A stretch of DNA of 64,000 nt from Anaerolineae bacterium (GCA_013178015.1 JABLXR010000013.1:1-64000); one strand, 5' to 3'; shown: positions 43,212 through 52,855, counted from the first letter of the stretch. A program made the numbers and translations. Notes: generated from the letters alone by a model not told the origin.

Positions 43212-44072
43212 CTACAGGAAGCCTATCCGGGAGGGGAACTCCGGGACGCCCCGGATGCCTAGCCGCAAGCGGAACAGGGCCCCGGCGCCTGGGCCCTCAG
43301 TCTCTCGATCCTCGCCGCCCGCCGTGGTGACGTACATGTCCTTGTAGTCATCTCCCCCGAAGGTGACGCTCGATACCTTCCTAGCCGGGAACTCGATGCG
43401 GCGTTCCTCCTCGCCCTCCGGCGTGTACCGCACTAGGCAGCCGCCGTCCCAACGCGCCGACCAGACGTACCCCTCTGCGTCCACCGTCATTCCGTCCGGC
43501 ACGCCCTCTCCCTCGGGCACGCGAACGAAGAGCTGGCGGTGGCTGATGGCGCCCGACCCGAGGTGGTAGGTGAACCGGTAGATCTCGCGCTTACCCGAGT
43601 CGGTGTAGTAGAGGCTCTTGCGGTCCGGGCTGAAGCCCAGGCCATTCGATGTCTCGACCCCCTTGAGGACCAGGCGTAGGGTCCCATCCACGTCCAGAAG
43701 GTAGAGCCGACCGGGCCCGGCCTCGGTTGGCATGGTGCCACAGAAGACCCGGCCGACCGGGTCGGCGATGACATCGTTGAAGCGGCTCTCACGCTCCGCT
43801 GGGATCTCCTCAATCACCGGGATGAAGAAGCCGCCTCGCCACAGCTTCACCGTACCGCGAGCCATGAACAGGAGGAGAGACCCATCCTGCTGGATGGTGA
43901 AGCCGCCCACGACATCGCCCTCGTAGATACGTTGGTGCTCACCCGTCGCCGGATCATACGAGTAGAGGTGGCCTCGGGGTATGTCCGTCCAGTACACCTT
44001 CCGCGTCATGGGGTGCCAAAGTGGGTTCTCACCGCACACGCAGCGGGTGTCCGCGACCATCTCGGGTTGCAC
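43212..44072 (-). CDS. SMP-30/gluconolactonase family protein
   Basis: A 286-residue six-bladed beta-propeller lactonase. Expected metal ligands are seen: Glu in CGENPLWHP, Asn in SNGLGFSPD, and Asp in VPDGMTVDAEGYVWSA. Members hydrolyse sugar lactones such as gluconolactone. There is no signal peptide, so it is cytoplasmic. It is divergent from the apionate-lactonase-like and Gfo/Idh/MocA genes and shares their intergenic promoter region, which supports a role in sugar-acid catabolism. Confidence 0.88.
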   Translation of the reverse strand: MQPEMVADTRCVCGENPLWHPMTRKVYWTDIPRGHLYSYDPATGEHQRIYEGDVVGGFTIQQDGSLLLFMARGTVKLWRGGFFIPVIEEIPAERESRFNDVIADPVGRVFCGTMPTEAGPGRLYLLDVDGTLRLVLKGVETSNGLGFSPDRKSLYYTDSGKREIYRFTYHLGSGAISHRQLFVRVPEGEGVPDGMTVDAEGYVWSARWDGGCLVRYTPEGEEERRIEFPARKVSSVTFGGDDYKDMYVTTAGGEDRETEGPGAGALFRLRLGIRGVPEFPSRIGFL

Positions 44073-44316
44073 AGCTTACCTCCTCGTCTATCTTCTGGCT
44101 GGCATCTGCCTAGGCTGGGATGGCGCCTATTATGCCACGAGTGCTCAGCCGCGGACAGGGAGGGGCCGGGCGCTTCCCTCCGCTCCCTGACTCCGCGTCG
44201 CTCCCAAGCTTCGGCCTCCGTGGGGCAACCGCCTTCGGTTGATGCCCGGCAGGGCTGGTGCTAGCATCCGGTCACTTCCCGGTCGCCCCTGGGCGACCGC
44301 CGTCGCGAGGGTGAGA

Positions 44317-46221
44317 GTGAGTGAGCTGAACCGACTCCGCTTCGGCCAGCCTGAGGCCCCGGCCGCCTGGCGCCCGTTCCGGGCAGGACCGCTGTCCCTC
44401 TACTTCGACCCCACCTCCGGGGACATCCGTCATCTGCGGCTGGGCGACCGCGAGGTGCTGCGCCGGGTGTACGTGGCTGTGCGCGACCGCCACTGGGGCA
44501 CCATCCTTCCCACGGTCACCGGTATGCACGTTGAAGAGGGAGAGAGCATGTTCTCCCTTCGCTTCCTGGCGGTGCACCATCGGGACGACATCACCTTCGC
44601 CTGGGCCGGCGAGGTTTCTGGCGACAACAACGGCCGAGTCACCTACAGCATGGCGGGCCACGCCCGGGCTTCGTTCTTAAGCAATCGCACCGGCATTTGC
44701 GTCCTGCACCCGGCCCACGAGTGCGCCGGGCTGCCCTGCACGGTGCAGCACACCGACGGCTCCATCGAGGAAGGTCACTTCCCCCTCTACATCGCCCCGC
44801 ACCAGCCGTTCAAGGACATCCGCCGCCTTACTTACCCCATCTCTCAAGATCTGCGCGCCTCCGTCGCCTTCGAGGGGGATGTGTTCGAGATGGAAGACCA
44901 GCGCAACTGGACGGACGCCTCCTTCAAGACCTACTCGACCCCCTTGGACCAGCCCATCCCCAAGATCATCCCCGCTGGCGTGCAGGTGGCCCAGTCGGTG
45001 ACCCTGACGCTGGAGGGACCTACCCTAGAGCGCGAGTCGCCTCCCTCCCGGCGATACTTCAGCACCCCGTCACCCCCGCGTCTCACCTGCACTGTCGGCG
45101 CCGAGCCGCTCGGGCCCCTGCCTCGGGTCGGACTGGGGATCGCCCCGGATCCCGAGGCACACGGAGGGCCCCAGCGGTCGCGTTTGAAGTTCCTTCGGCC
45201 CTCTTACCTCCGCTGGGAACTGGATCTGGGTCGCGAGTGGGAGGAGGATCTCTGGCACGCGGCCGGACTGGCTCAGAGCGCCGGTGCCCCTCTCGAGCTG
45301 GCCATCTTCCCGGGGCCGGAGCCGGAGGACCAAGTGGCGGGGCTGGCTGAGGTGCTCCCCAGCCTGAGCGCACCGGTGGATCACCTCCTCCTCTACGACG
45401 AGGACGACCTTCGCACCTCTCTGGAAGATATCCGTGACCGGCTGTCCCGAGCCCTGCCGAAGGCCAAGCTGGGAGGGGGAACCTATCGCTACTTCACCGA
45501 GCTCAACCGGGCTCGTCCCTCTCTCTCCTGGGCACATCTGGCCTGCTACTCGCTCAACCCGCAGGTTCACGCCTTCGACCATGCCTCCCTAGTGGAGACG
45601 CTGCCCATGCATGCCTGGACGGTGAGCTGCGCCCGGAGGCTGTACCCGGGCACGCCCATCGCCGTCTCTCCGATAACGCTGACCCCGCGCCCGAGGCCCA
45701 CCCAGGATGGCGATGCCCCGCCGCGGCCCGGCGCCGACCCTCGCCAGACTTCCCTCTTCACCGCCGCCTGGACCGTGGGCAGCCTCAAGTACCTGACCCA
45801 GGCCGGGGTGCGTAGCGTCACCTATTACGAGACCGCCGGCCCCGCCGGAGTGATGGCGAGCGGCGAGCCCGGGCCCGTCTATCCCGTGTACCACGTCCTG
45901 GCCGACGTGCTGGAGCACCCCGAGGCGCTGGTACTGCCTACCTTCTCCGGCGATCCCCTGAGGGTCGAGGCCCTGGCCCTCCGGTGGAGCCACTGCGCCC
46001 GAGTGCTGGTGGCCAACCTGACCCTCCAGCCGCTCGAGGTGGGGATAAGCGGACTGGGCCAGGCGGCCTGGGTCAGACATCTGGACGAGACCACCGCCGA
46101 GCAGGCCCTGTCCCGGCCGGAAGAGTGGCGTCAGGCGCCCTGGGCGGAGCGGGCCGCGCCCGGAGGGGCTCTGACGCTGTCGTTGCTTCCCTGCGCGGTG
46201 GCCACCGTGGACACCTGGTAG
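44317..46221 (+). CDS. D-apionate lactonase-like protein
   Basis: A 634-residue protein similar, by my recognition of its conserved blocks, to the ApnL family that opens D-apionolactone. The best marker is FEMEDQRNWTDASFKTYSTP (about residues 188-207), followed by a barrel-like middle and a beta-rich C-terminus. No export signal is seen. I use GTG 44317 with GAGG six bases upstream; the frame is open from 44239. The neighbour 27 bp downstream resembles D-apiose dehydrogenase, and an SMP-30 lactonase lies divergently, so all three genes point to apiose or related sugar breakdown. Substrate assignment is inference from memory of the family, not tested. Confidence 0.6.
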   Translation: MSELNRLRFGQPEAPAAWRPFRAGPLSLYFDPTSGDIRHLRLGDREVLRRVYVAVRDRHWGTILPTVTGMHVEEGESMFSLRFLAVHHRDDITFAWAGEVSGDNNGRVTYSMAGHARASFLSNRTGICVLHPAHECAGLPCTVQHTDGSIEEGHFPLYIAPHQPFKDIRRLTYPISQDLRASVAFEGDVFEMEDQRNWTDASFKTYSTPLDQPIPKIIPAGVQVAQSVTLTLEGPTLERESPPSRRYFSTPSPPRLTCTVGAEPLGPLPRVGLGIAPDPEAHGGPQRSRLKFLRPSYLRWELDLGREWEEDLWHAAGLAQSAGAPLELAIFPGPEPEDQVAGLAEVLPSLSAPVDHLLLYDEDDLRTSLEDIRDRLSRALPKAKLGGGTYRYFTELNRARPSLSWAHLACYSLNPQVHAFDHASLVETLPMHAWTVSCARRLYPGTPIAVSPITLTPRPRPTQDGDAPPRPGADPRQTSLFTAAWTVGSLKYLTQAGVRSVTYYETAGPAGVMASGEPGPVYPVYHVLADVLEHPEALVLPTFSGDPLRVEALALRWSHCARVLVANLTLQPLEVGISGLGQAAWVRHLDETTAEQALSRPEEWRQAPWAERAAPGGALTLSLLPCAVATVDTW

Positions 46222-46247
46222 CGGGCCAACGGAGGAGGTCGAGTCCC

Positions 46248-47273
46248 ATGGGCGAACTGCGCTTCGCCGTCTTCGGTGCCGGGTTCTGGGCTCCCTACCA
46301 GCTGGCCGCCTGGGGTGAGCTGAAGGGCGCCCGCTGCGTCGCCCTCTACAACCGCACCCGGGAGCGGGCGGAGGCGCTAGCTCGACGGGCCGGCATCCCC
46401 GCCGTCTACGACGACGCCGAGGAGCTCATCCGTCGGGAGCGGCCCGACTTCCTGGACGTCGTTACCAGTGTGGAGACCCACGCTCCCTTCGTGCGCCTGG
46501 CGGCCGAACACGGCCTCCCCGTCATCTGCCAGAAGCCGATGGCCACCACCCTGGCCGAGGCGGAGGAGATGGTAGCCGTCTGCCAGCGCGCGGGGGTGCC
46601 CTTGTTCGTGCACGAGAACTGGCGCTGGCAGGAGCCTCTGCGGCGCCTGAAGCAAGCCCTGGACGAGGGCCGCATCGGCCGTCCCTTCCGCGCCCGCATC
46701 GAGTACAACTCCAGTTTCCCCGTCTTCGACAATCAGCCCTTCCTCAAAGAGCTGGAGCAGTTCATACTTACCGACATGGGCAGTCACATTCTGGACGTGG
46801 GCCGGTTCCTGCTGGGCGAAGTAGAGCGGCTCTACTGCCAGACGCATCGGGTGCACCCCGACATCGCCGGAGAGGACGTGGCCACCGTCATGATGCGCAC
46901 CCGCGCCGGCGCCACCCTCACCTGCGAGATCAGCTACGCCAGCCGCACCGAGAAGGAGCGCTTCCCCCAGACCTTCGTCTTAGTGGAGGGCGAGGAAGGC
47001 TCGCTGGAGCTGGCCCCCGACTACTGGGTCCGCCTGACCACTGCCGAGGGGGTGTTCTCCCGCCGGTGGCCCCCTCCCGTCTACCCCTGGTCCGATCCCG
47101 CCTACGCCCTGGTACACTCCAGCATCGTTTCCTGCAATGCCGACATCCTGAGGGCTCTGCGAGGCGAGGGCCGGGCGGAGACTACCGGCGAGGACAACCT
47201 GCAGACGGTACGACTGGTCTTCGCCGCCTACGAGTCGGCGGCGACGGGCCGGGCCGTGGTCCTGCCCGGCTGA
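46248..47273 (+). CDS. Gfo/Idh/MocA oxidoreductase, apiose-dehydrogenase-like
   Basis: A 341-residue NAD(P)-dependent sugar dehydrogenase. The Rossmann start is VFGAGFWAPYQLAAW. It has the family EKP-equivalent as QKPMATT with catalytic Lys, and a C-terminal substrate domain with HENWRWQEPLRRLK, DMGSHILDVGRFL and GEDVATVMMRT. The start ATG 46248 is nine bases after GGAGGAGG; the frame is open much further upstream, overlapping the previous gene. Blocks such as HENWRWQ and LELAPDYWVR recall D-apiose dehydrogenase (ApsD), and the neighbour is ApnL-like. It would oxidise D-apiose to its lactone. Confidence 0.85.
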   Translation: MGELRFAVFGAGFWAPYQLAAWGELKGARCVALYNRTRERAEALARRAGIPAVYDDAEELIRRERPDFLDVVTSVETHAPFVRLAAEHGLPVICQKPMATTLAEAEEMVAVCQRAGVPLFVHENWRWQEPLRRLKQALDEGRIGRPFRARIEYNSSFPVFDNQPFLKELEQFILTDMGSHILDVGRFLLGEVERLYCQTHRVHPDIAGEDVATVMMRTRAGATLTCEISYASRTEKERFPQTFVLVEGEEGSLELAPDYWVRLTTAEGVFSRRWPPPVYPWSDPAYALVHSSIVSCNADILRALRGEGRAETTGEDNLQTVRLVFAAYESAATGRAVVLPG

Positions 47274-47309
47274 CAGCCTGGCCCTCCGGGAGCTACTGGC
47301 CCAAGAAGG

Positions 47310-47344
47310 ATCCTCCCGCCCATCAGAAGCATAGGCGGGAGGAT
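47310..47344. terminator. Bidirectional hairpin terminator
   Basis: ATCCTCCCGCC and GGCGGGAGGAT form an 11-bp perfect stem with a 13-nt loop, between convergent oxidoreductase and DUF438 genes. Confidence 0.6.
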
Positions 47345-47435
47345 GACCGACCGGGTTGGCCGGCTGCGGGCCCGCGGCCCGTCGCCGGCAGGTGTCTTCA
47401 GTGCCAGCGGGTGGCGCTTTCGTGGCTCTCGAGCA

Positions 47436-48647
47436 TCACAGCAGGCGCTTCTCCCCCTCCAGCTGGCGGATGCGGGTGACGTCCTGCATCACTTCGAGGC
47501 AGCCTAGATACTCACCTTGCCGGTCGCGCACGGGGAAGTAGCGGATGTAGATGAACCTGCCCCCGATCTCGATCCAGAACTCGGCCGAGTCGCGCTTGCC
47601 CTGGCGGAAGTCGCTCAGTATCTGGTTGACCACGTGCAGGCTCTTCTGGGGATGGCATCGCTGCACCGTGCGGCCCAGCACGGCCCTGGTCCGGGGGAAG
47701 ATCCGCTCGGCGATGTCGTTGAAGTAGCGCACCCGGTCGTCCTTATCCACGAAGGTCACGTCCAGGGGCAAAGCATCGAGCACCGCCTCCAGCGCCTCCA
47801 CCGACAGCGTCCCGGTGCGGAAGCGCACCATCCCTTCGGGGCCGGCGCCCACCTCCAGGGCCTCGCGGCGCCCCTCCGCCGGAGGCATGGCGGGGGTGAA
47901 GGAAGCGTAGCCGAGATCGTCGAACTCCGCCCTCACTTCGGGCCATTCCTCCTCGGTGATCACCCGCAAGGAGGCCGGATAGAGGATGTTGTTCTCCTTG
48001 AAGAAGTGGCTGGCCAGCGTCTCCGCCAGGGTCACGGCGGCGGCCGCCAGTTGTTCAGCGAAGTCAGCGACCGGCATCTCCTGATGGCGCCCCAAGACGC
48101 CCAGCACTCCCTTCTTGATCTCCCGAATCTGGTCGTGCTCCATCCACATGATGGCCGGCGGCTGAGTGATGCCATGCTTCTCCAGGTAGGGGAAGAGGAC
48201 GTTCTCCTCCCGCACGTAGTGGCTCTCGGCGCTGCGCATCTCCTCGGCGGCCTTCTCCAGCCGCTCCTCCGCTTCGCGGCCGATGTAATCCACTTCCTTC
48301 AGTTCCTGGGCCAGCTCCGCCAGTTCCTGGGCCTGAGCCAGCATGATGCGGTGCTCTTCCATCAGGGTGTGGATGGGGTGCCCGGGCGGGGCCAGGGTTT
48401 CGCCCGCCGCCAGGGACTCGCGGAACACGGCCAGGTGCACATCGCACAGGCGGTGCACCTCCTCGCGGGGCATTCCCTCTTCGATCAGCTCCTGCTCTAT
48501 CTGGGCGATCTCAGTGGCAGACACCCCGTGCAGGACCTGGCCGAAGCGGCGGGTCATCTCTTCCGCCGTAGCCCCGGAGTGGAGGCGCCTGATCACCTCC
48601 TTTATCACTTCCTTGCGGCTTTCCTTGTCGCTAACCGGTTGCTGCAT
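47436..48647 (-). CDS. DUF438 / hemerythrin / PAS protein
   Basis: A 403-residue cytoplasmic protein with three domains. DUF438 spans about 10-75 (VIRRLHSGATAEEMTRRFG). A hemerythrin-like HHE domain spans about 90-235, with the ligand residues in MEEHRIM, ESHYVREEN and MEHDQI, and SHFFKENNILYP. A PAS domain spans about 280-400 (DALPLDVTFVDKDDRVRYFND). The set is typical of di-iron, oxygen or nitric oxide sensing proteins of anaerobes. No enzymatic output domain follows. It is monocistronic. Confidence 0.9.
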   Translation of the reverse strand: MQQPVSDKESRKEVIKEVIRRLHSGATAEEMTRRFGQVLHGVSATEIAQIEQELIEEGMPREEVHRLCDVHLAVFRESLAAGETLAPPGHPIHTLMEEHRIMLAQAQELAELAQELKEVDYIGREAEERLEKAAEEMRSAESHYVREENVLFPYLEKHGITQPPAIMWMEHDQIREIKKGVLGVLGRHQEMPVADFAEQLAAAAVTLAETLASHFFKENNILYPASLRVITEEEWPEVRAEFDDLGYASFTPAMPPAEGRREALEVGAGPEGMVRFRTGTLSVEALEAVLDALPLDVTFVDKDDRVRYFNDIAERIFPRTRAVLGRTVQRCHPQKSLHVVNQILSDFRQGKRDSAEFWIEIGGRFIYIRYFPVRDRQGEYLGCLEVMQDVTRIRQLEGEKRLL

Positions 48648-48680
48648 CCTCTGTCATCCTCTCCCAATGCGGTTGTGGGG

Positions 48681-48812
48681 ACGGACCACCGTGTCCGCCC
48701 GCCCAGGGCAGGCACGGTGGCCTGCCCCTACCATAGATGGCAGATGGTCCCTCGTGGAAACGGACTACCGTGTCCGCCCGCCCAGGGCAGGCACGGTGGC
48801 CTGCCCCTACCA
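48681..48812. repeat. Two direct copies of a 53-bp palindromic repeat
   Basis: Copies at 48681-48733 and 48760-48812 differ at one base by eye. Each contains CCACCGTG/CACGGTGG-type inverted arms around GTCCGCCCGCCCAGGGCAGG. It lies between the DUF438 gene and a cupin gene. Confidence 0.8.
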
Positions 48813-48826
48813 CGGACGGTTGCCGC

Positions 48827-49165
48827 TCACGCCCGGATCATGGTGAGCATCATCTTGAAGCGACGCGGTGCCTTGACTGCATGGGGCTCATCGGCGGGCA
48901 TGATGATAACCTGCCCCTCCCGCACCGAATGCGACCGCCCAGAAATGATGATCTCCGCCTCTCCCTCTATCACGTGCACCAGGGCATCGAATGGGGTGGT
49001 GTGTTCGCTCAGCTCCTGCCCGGCGTCGAACGCGAACAGCGTGACCGATCCCGCCGGAGCGCGCAGCACGATCCTGCTCACGATGGCGCCCTCCTGGTAG
49101 GCAACCAGCCCCGACAGGTCACTCACCTCCCCTCGTAACTCGTCTTGACCACTGTGTTGTGACAT
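48827..49165 (-). CDS. Small cupin-domain protein
   Basis: A 112-residue single cupin barrel. The metal motifs are the GQELSEHTTPFDALVHVIEG stretch (His, His/Glu) and MPADEPHAVKAP (His). The length is typical of stand-alone cupins. ATG 49165 follows GGGGAGAAG. It probably binds a small ligand or metal and may sense or detoxify; the function is not determined. It is monocistronic. Confidence 0.8.
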   Translation of the reverse strand: MSQHSGQDELRGEVSDLSGLVAYQEGAIVSRIVLRAPAGSVTLFAFDAGQELSEHTTPFDALVHVIEGEAEIIISGRSHSVREGQVIIMPADEPHAVKAPRRFKMMLTMIRA

Positions 49166-49304
49166 TCCACTTCTCCCCAAGGTAACTGCCGCCAAACCGG
49201 CGGGCGAAATTCTACCTTAGCGGTCGAGGATGGCAACTCAGGCGGATGGTGGCACGCCTATCAAGGCCCGCCGGGACGAGGAGCTAGCTGGAGAACCCAA
49301 CGGC

Positions 49305-49334
49305 AATCAGCGCAGTGTCGGGTGATCAGCGTTC
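49305..49334. repeat. GATCAGCGT repeat, second site
   Basis: AATCAGCGCAG and GATCAGCGTTC abut and include the histidine kinase stop codon. The kinase ends Glu-Arg-stop, written GAACGCTGA, within the repeat. Confidence 0.6.
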
Positions 49335-50960
49335 GATCCCCGAAGGCCCTCCAAGGGGGAAATACGCGCGGAATGTGCTGCCTCTGCCCACCTCGCTCTC
49401 CACCTCCACCCGGCCACCGTGCGCCGCCACGATTGACCTCACGATGTACAAGCCCAGTCCGGTCCCGCCTGCCGAGGCCTGGTTCGCGTTGCGGCCACGG
49501 CGGAAGCGCTCAAATATGATGGGCAGATCCTCCGGAGGGATGCCTACACCGGTGTCAACCACCTCCAGCACCAGATAGCCCGCATCTTCGGCTCGCAGCG
49601 ATACCTGGACTGTCCCTCCCGCCGGAGTGAACTGGATGGCGTTGTTGACCAGGTTCTCCAGCACCTGCTGCAGCCGGCGGGCGTCTGCCCTCACTCGGGG
49701 CAGGGCGGCAGCTATGACGGAGTGGAGCGCCAGGCCCGCCTCTTCGGCCTTGGGCCGCAGGACTTCTATCGTCCGCTCCACCAGCACGTCGGGCTCGACC
49801 TCGGCCAACTCGAGCCGAAACTGATCCGCCTCTATCCGGGACACGTCCAGGATATCGTCCACCAGCCATTTGAGCCGCTGGCTGCTATCGTAGATGACTT
49901 GAAGGAACTCGCGCTGGGTGGGGGTGAGCTCCGCCGGGTCCGAGTCCAGCAGGACCTCGGCGTAGCCCATGATGGAAGAGAGAGGGGAGCGCAGCTCATG
50001 AGACACGTTGGCCACGAAGCTGGACTTCATCTGGTCCAGCGCCACCCTGTCAGACACGTCTCGCACCACGGCCACGTAACCCGTGCCTTCGCCTACCTCC
50101 TGCTCGAGGGGCACCACGGTCAAGTCGGTGGGGAAGACCTCCCCGCTCTTGCGCCTCATGGGAAGCTCGCTCAGGAAGAGGAATCCCTTCTCCCTGAGGC
50201 CCGACACCAGCGCCGCGTTGAACGATTCGTGCGTCTCTGGGCTGCCATGAAGTATGGTGGTGCTCTGCCCCACCATCTCCACCTCGGTGTAGCCGAAGAT
50301 CTCCGACGCGGCCGGGTTGCACTGTTGTATGGTCATGTCGGCGTCCACCACGAACACCGCATCGCGCATGCTGTGGAACATGCGCTCGAACAGCCGACGC
50401 GACGCCACAAGCGATTCCTCGACCAGCTTGCGGTGGGTGATGTCGTAGAAGTGCTCGATCCGGCCCCCGGCGTACGGGCCGGCCCCGATCCGGGCGGCGC
50501 CACGCTCCAGCCAGCGGTCCTCCCGACCTTTGCCGGGCAGCACGTGGCACTCGAACGTCTCAGCCCCGGAGTTCTGGGCGTCTCCACCCAGAACGCGCCT
50601 GGCGAATCCATCTGGGTCTTCGAAGATAGGCTTGAGCCGCTGCTCCACCAGCACGCGGTAGTTCTGCCCTATGGCGGCGTCCCGCGGCAGAGCGAAGGCC
50701 CTCTCCAGCGCCTTGTTCATGCAGACGACGCGGAGCTCCGCATCTAGGACGATGATGCCGACGGCACAGCCGTCCAACAGCTCCGCGGCGAAAGCACGCA
50801 AGCCCGACTCGTCCACGTCAGTGCGCCCGGGCCTCCCCTCGGGGCGGCCCGATTCGGAGGGTCCCCGCGACGCTAGAGGCAGCGGACCTCCATTGGCCGC
50901 CAAAGACGAACCAGCGCCGCGATCACCCTGCAGGCCCTCGCGGTTGGCTTCGTCCGGCAT
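49326..50960 (-). CDS. PAS-domain sensor histidine kinase
   Basis: A 544-residue soluble kinase. Two PAS domains (about residues 45-165 and 180-305) precede HisKA (phospho-acceptor in VSHELRSPLSS) and a HATPase with NLVNNAIQFTP, DTGVGIPPED and GTGLGLYIV. No membrane segment is present, so it senses a cytoplasmic signal or works with another protein. I use ATG 50960; a frame extends to 51062. The gene lies right after the CheB-CheR gene, the order found in larger CheB-CheR-PAS-kinase fusions, but here the two are separate. Confidence 0.9.
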   Translation of the reverse strand: MPDEANREGLQGDRGAGSSLAANGGPLPLASRGPSESGRPEGRPGRTDVDESGLRAFAAELLDGCAVGIIVLDAELRVVCMNKALERAFALPRDAAIGQNYRVLVEQRLKPIFEDPDGFARRVLGGDAQNSGAETFECHVLPGKGREDRWLERGAARIGAGPYAGGRIEHFYDITHRKLVEESLVASRRLFERMFHSMRDAVFVVDADMTIQQCNPAASEIFGYTEVEMVGQSTTILHGSPETHESFNAALVSGLREKGFLFLSELPMRRKSGEVFPTDLTVVPLEQEVGEGTGYVAVVRDVSDRVALDQMKSSFVANVSHELRSPLSSIMGYAEVLLDSDPAELTPTQREFLQVIYDSSQRLKWLVDDILDVSRIEADQFRLELAEVEPDVLVERTIEVLRPKAEEAGLALHSVIAAALPRVRADARRLQQVLENLVNNAIQFTPAGGTVQVSLRAEDAGYLVLEVVDTGVGIPPEDLPIIFERFRRGRNANQASAGGTGLGLYIVRSIVAAHGGRVEVESEVGRGSTFRAYFPLGGPSGIER

Positions 50961-51133
50961 AGTCGCGCCTCGCGTGCGGTGAGGTCCGCGGTCAGTCCCA
51001 TCGTCTCCGGCCAGGTCCCACGCCGCCGCTCTTGCCGGAGGTACCGACCGACACCAGCACATTTATGCCACAAGTGATGGCGGCCAGTAAAGGCCAGCAA
51101 CCCTTCGCGGGGCTTTCCGGCCGCCCTGCGCGC

Positions 51134-52855
51134 TCAAGGGAGATCGCGAGGCTGCGCTCGCGGGGCGACGGCAAGAGGGTTCGGTTCGAGCAGTCGCTCC
51201 CCGCAGCCTTCCTGGCCCCCGGTTCTCCCGGGCGCGACGTGGCCGGTCGACACCGAGGCGGAGGGACACTCGCCCAGCCGACCCGTTCCGGGCTCAGTGT
51301 GTTGGGGGGCGCGTTCCCGCCGCACGAAGAAGCGCCACTTCCTGTCCAGGGGAGCGAACATGCCGAAGCCATCCCCCACTGTCTCCGAAGCTCCCAGGAA
51401 CAGCACCCCTTCGGGAACGAGACCGAAGTAGAACCGCTCCAGCAGGCGGCGTTGTGCCTCAGCATCTAGGTAGATCAGCAGGTTGCGGCAGCTGATTAGG
51501 TCCATTCGACCCAGGGGAGGGTCCTGCAACGCGTTGTGCACCGCGAAGGCCACCGTCTCTCGGATCGCCTGCCCAATCCTGAAGCCGCTGCCTTGACGAT
51601 GGAAGAAGCGGGCCAGGCGCTCGGGCGACACGTCCACCGAGATGTTCCTGGGGTACACCCCGGCGCGGGCCGTGTCTATAGCCTGCGGGTCCAGGTCGGT
51701 GGCGAAGATGCGGCATTGGACGTCCCGGCCCGTCCGGGCCAGGTACTCTCGGATCACTATGGCGATGGAGTAGGGCTCCTCACCGCTGGAGCACGCCGGC
51801 ACCCACACTCGCAGGGCGTCGTCGCGCCCTTTTCCTTCCAGGAGATGGGGCAGCACCCTATCGGACAAGACCCGAAACGCCTCCGCGTCTCGAAAGAAGC
51901 TGGTGACGTTGATGAGCAGCTCGCGGAACAGGGCCTGGCCCTCTTGCGGGTCCTCCCTAGCCCGGCGCACGTACTCCGGTATGGAGGCGATCCCCCTGAC
52001 GATCATGCGCCGCTGCACGCGACGCACGATAGTGGTCTGCTTGTAGTAAGAGAAATCCACGCCCGTCTGGGCGCGCATGAGGGCCAGAAGGCTTCGCAGG
52101 GGCTCCATCGCCCCGGGCGAAGCCAGGGCCGGCAGCGTGCGCCCTTCGGCGCTCACGTACTCCATGATCCGGCGCGGCATCTCGTGCACCGGAAGGACGA
52201 GGTCTGCCAGCCCGGTAGCGATGGCGCTGGTGGGCATCCCGTCATAGGCAGCCGTGGTTGGGTCCTGGACCACCACTAGGCCGCCCTCACCCTTTATGGC
52301 TCGGATGCCGAGGGTACCATCGGTGCCCGAGCCGGACAGGATGACTCCGATGGCCTCTTCATGGCGAGCAGCCGCCAGGGAACGGAGGAACAGATCTACG
52401 GTGTTGTGGAGGGATGGCCGTCCGTCCGGGGCCGATAGGTTTAGAACGCCATCAGTGATGCTCAGGTAGCAGCCGGGCGGGATCACATACGCCCGGTCGG
52501 GGACCACCGGCATCCCGTCGATTGCCTCCACCACAGGCACGCCGGATGAGCGAGCCAGCAGCTCGACCAGGGCAATGGGATGGGTGGGGGACATATGCTG
52601 CACCACCACGTAGGCCATGCCCGAGTTGACAGGGACGTGGGCGAAGAACTCTTCCAGTGCCTCCAGCCCGCCGGCCGAGGCCCCGATGCCCACCACCGGC
52701 ACCTGACGGCAAACGCCGCGATCCTGGAGGCTGGAGGCTCCCTCGCCGGCAGGCGTCAAGCCGACCCCTTGGGGCCCAGTTGCCTCCGCAACTCCCTTCC
52801 GCCGGCTGCTGTCCGAGCTAGGCTCGATCCTCGGGCACTGATGCCTGTCAGGCAC
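51134..52855 (-). CDS. CheB methylesterase - CheR methyltransferase fusion
   Basis: A 573-residue fusion. The CheB domain (about 50-240) has the catalytic Ser in VVGIGASAGGLE, His in QHMSPTHPI and Asp in GSGTDGT. The CheR domain (about 270-520) has the N-terminal YYKQTTIVRRVQRRM and SAM-binding ACSSGEEPYSIA. No receiver domain precedes CheB. Such pairs usually signal through modification of a non-chemotaxis target. I take GTG 52855, seven bases after GAGGAGAG; ATG 52885 and a longer frame are alternatives. No chemoreceptor, CheA or CheW is in the window. Confidence 0.9.
   Translation of the reverse strand: MPDRHQCPRIEPSSDSSRRKGVAEATGPQGVGLTPAGEGASSLQDRGVCRQVPVVGIGASAGGLEALEEFFAHVPVNSGMAYVVVQHMSPTHPIALVELLARSSGVPVVEAIDGMPVVPDRAYVIPPGCYLSITDGVLNLSAPDGRPSLHNTVDLFLRSLAAARHEEAIGVILSGSGTDGTLGIRAIKGEGGLVVVQDPTTAAYDGMPTSAIATGLADLVLPVHEMPRRIMEYVSAEGRTLPALASPGAMEPLRSLLALMRAQTGVDFSYYKQTTIVRRVQRRMIVRGIASIPEYVRRAREDPQEGQALFRELLINVTSFFRDAEAFRVLSDRVLPHLLEGKGRDDALRVWVPACSSGEEPYSIAIVIREYLARTGRDVQCRIFATDLDPQAIDTARAGVYPRNISVDVSPERLARFFHRQGSGFRIGQAIRETVAFAVHNALQDPPLGRMDLISCRNLLIYLDAEAQRRLLERFYFGLVPEGVLFLGASETVGDGFGMFAPLDRKWRFFVRRERAPQHTEPGTGRLGECPSASVSTGHVAPGRTGGQEGCGERLLEPNPLAVAPRAQPRDLP

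Noticed and set aside
47517-49100. 527-codon plus-strand frame
   Set aside because: Antisense shadow of the DUF438 and cupin genes; includes the palindromic repeats and has no family features.
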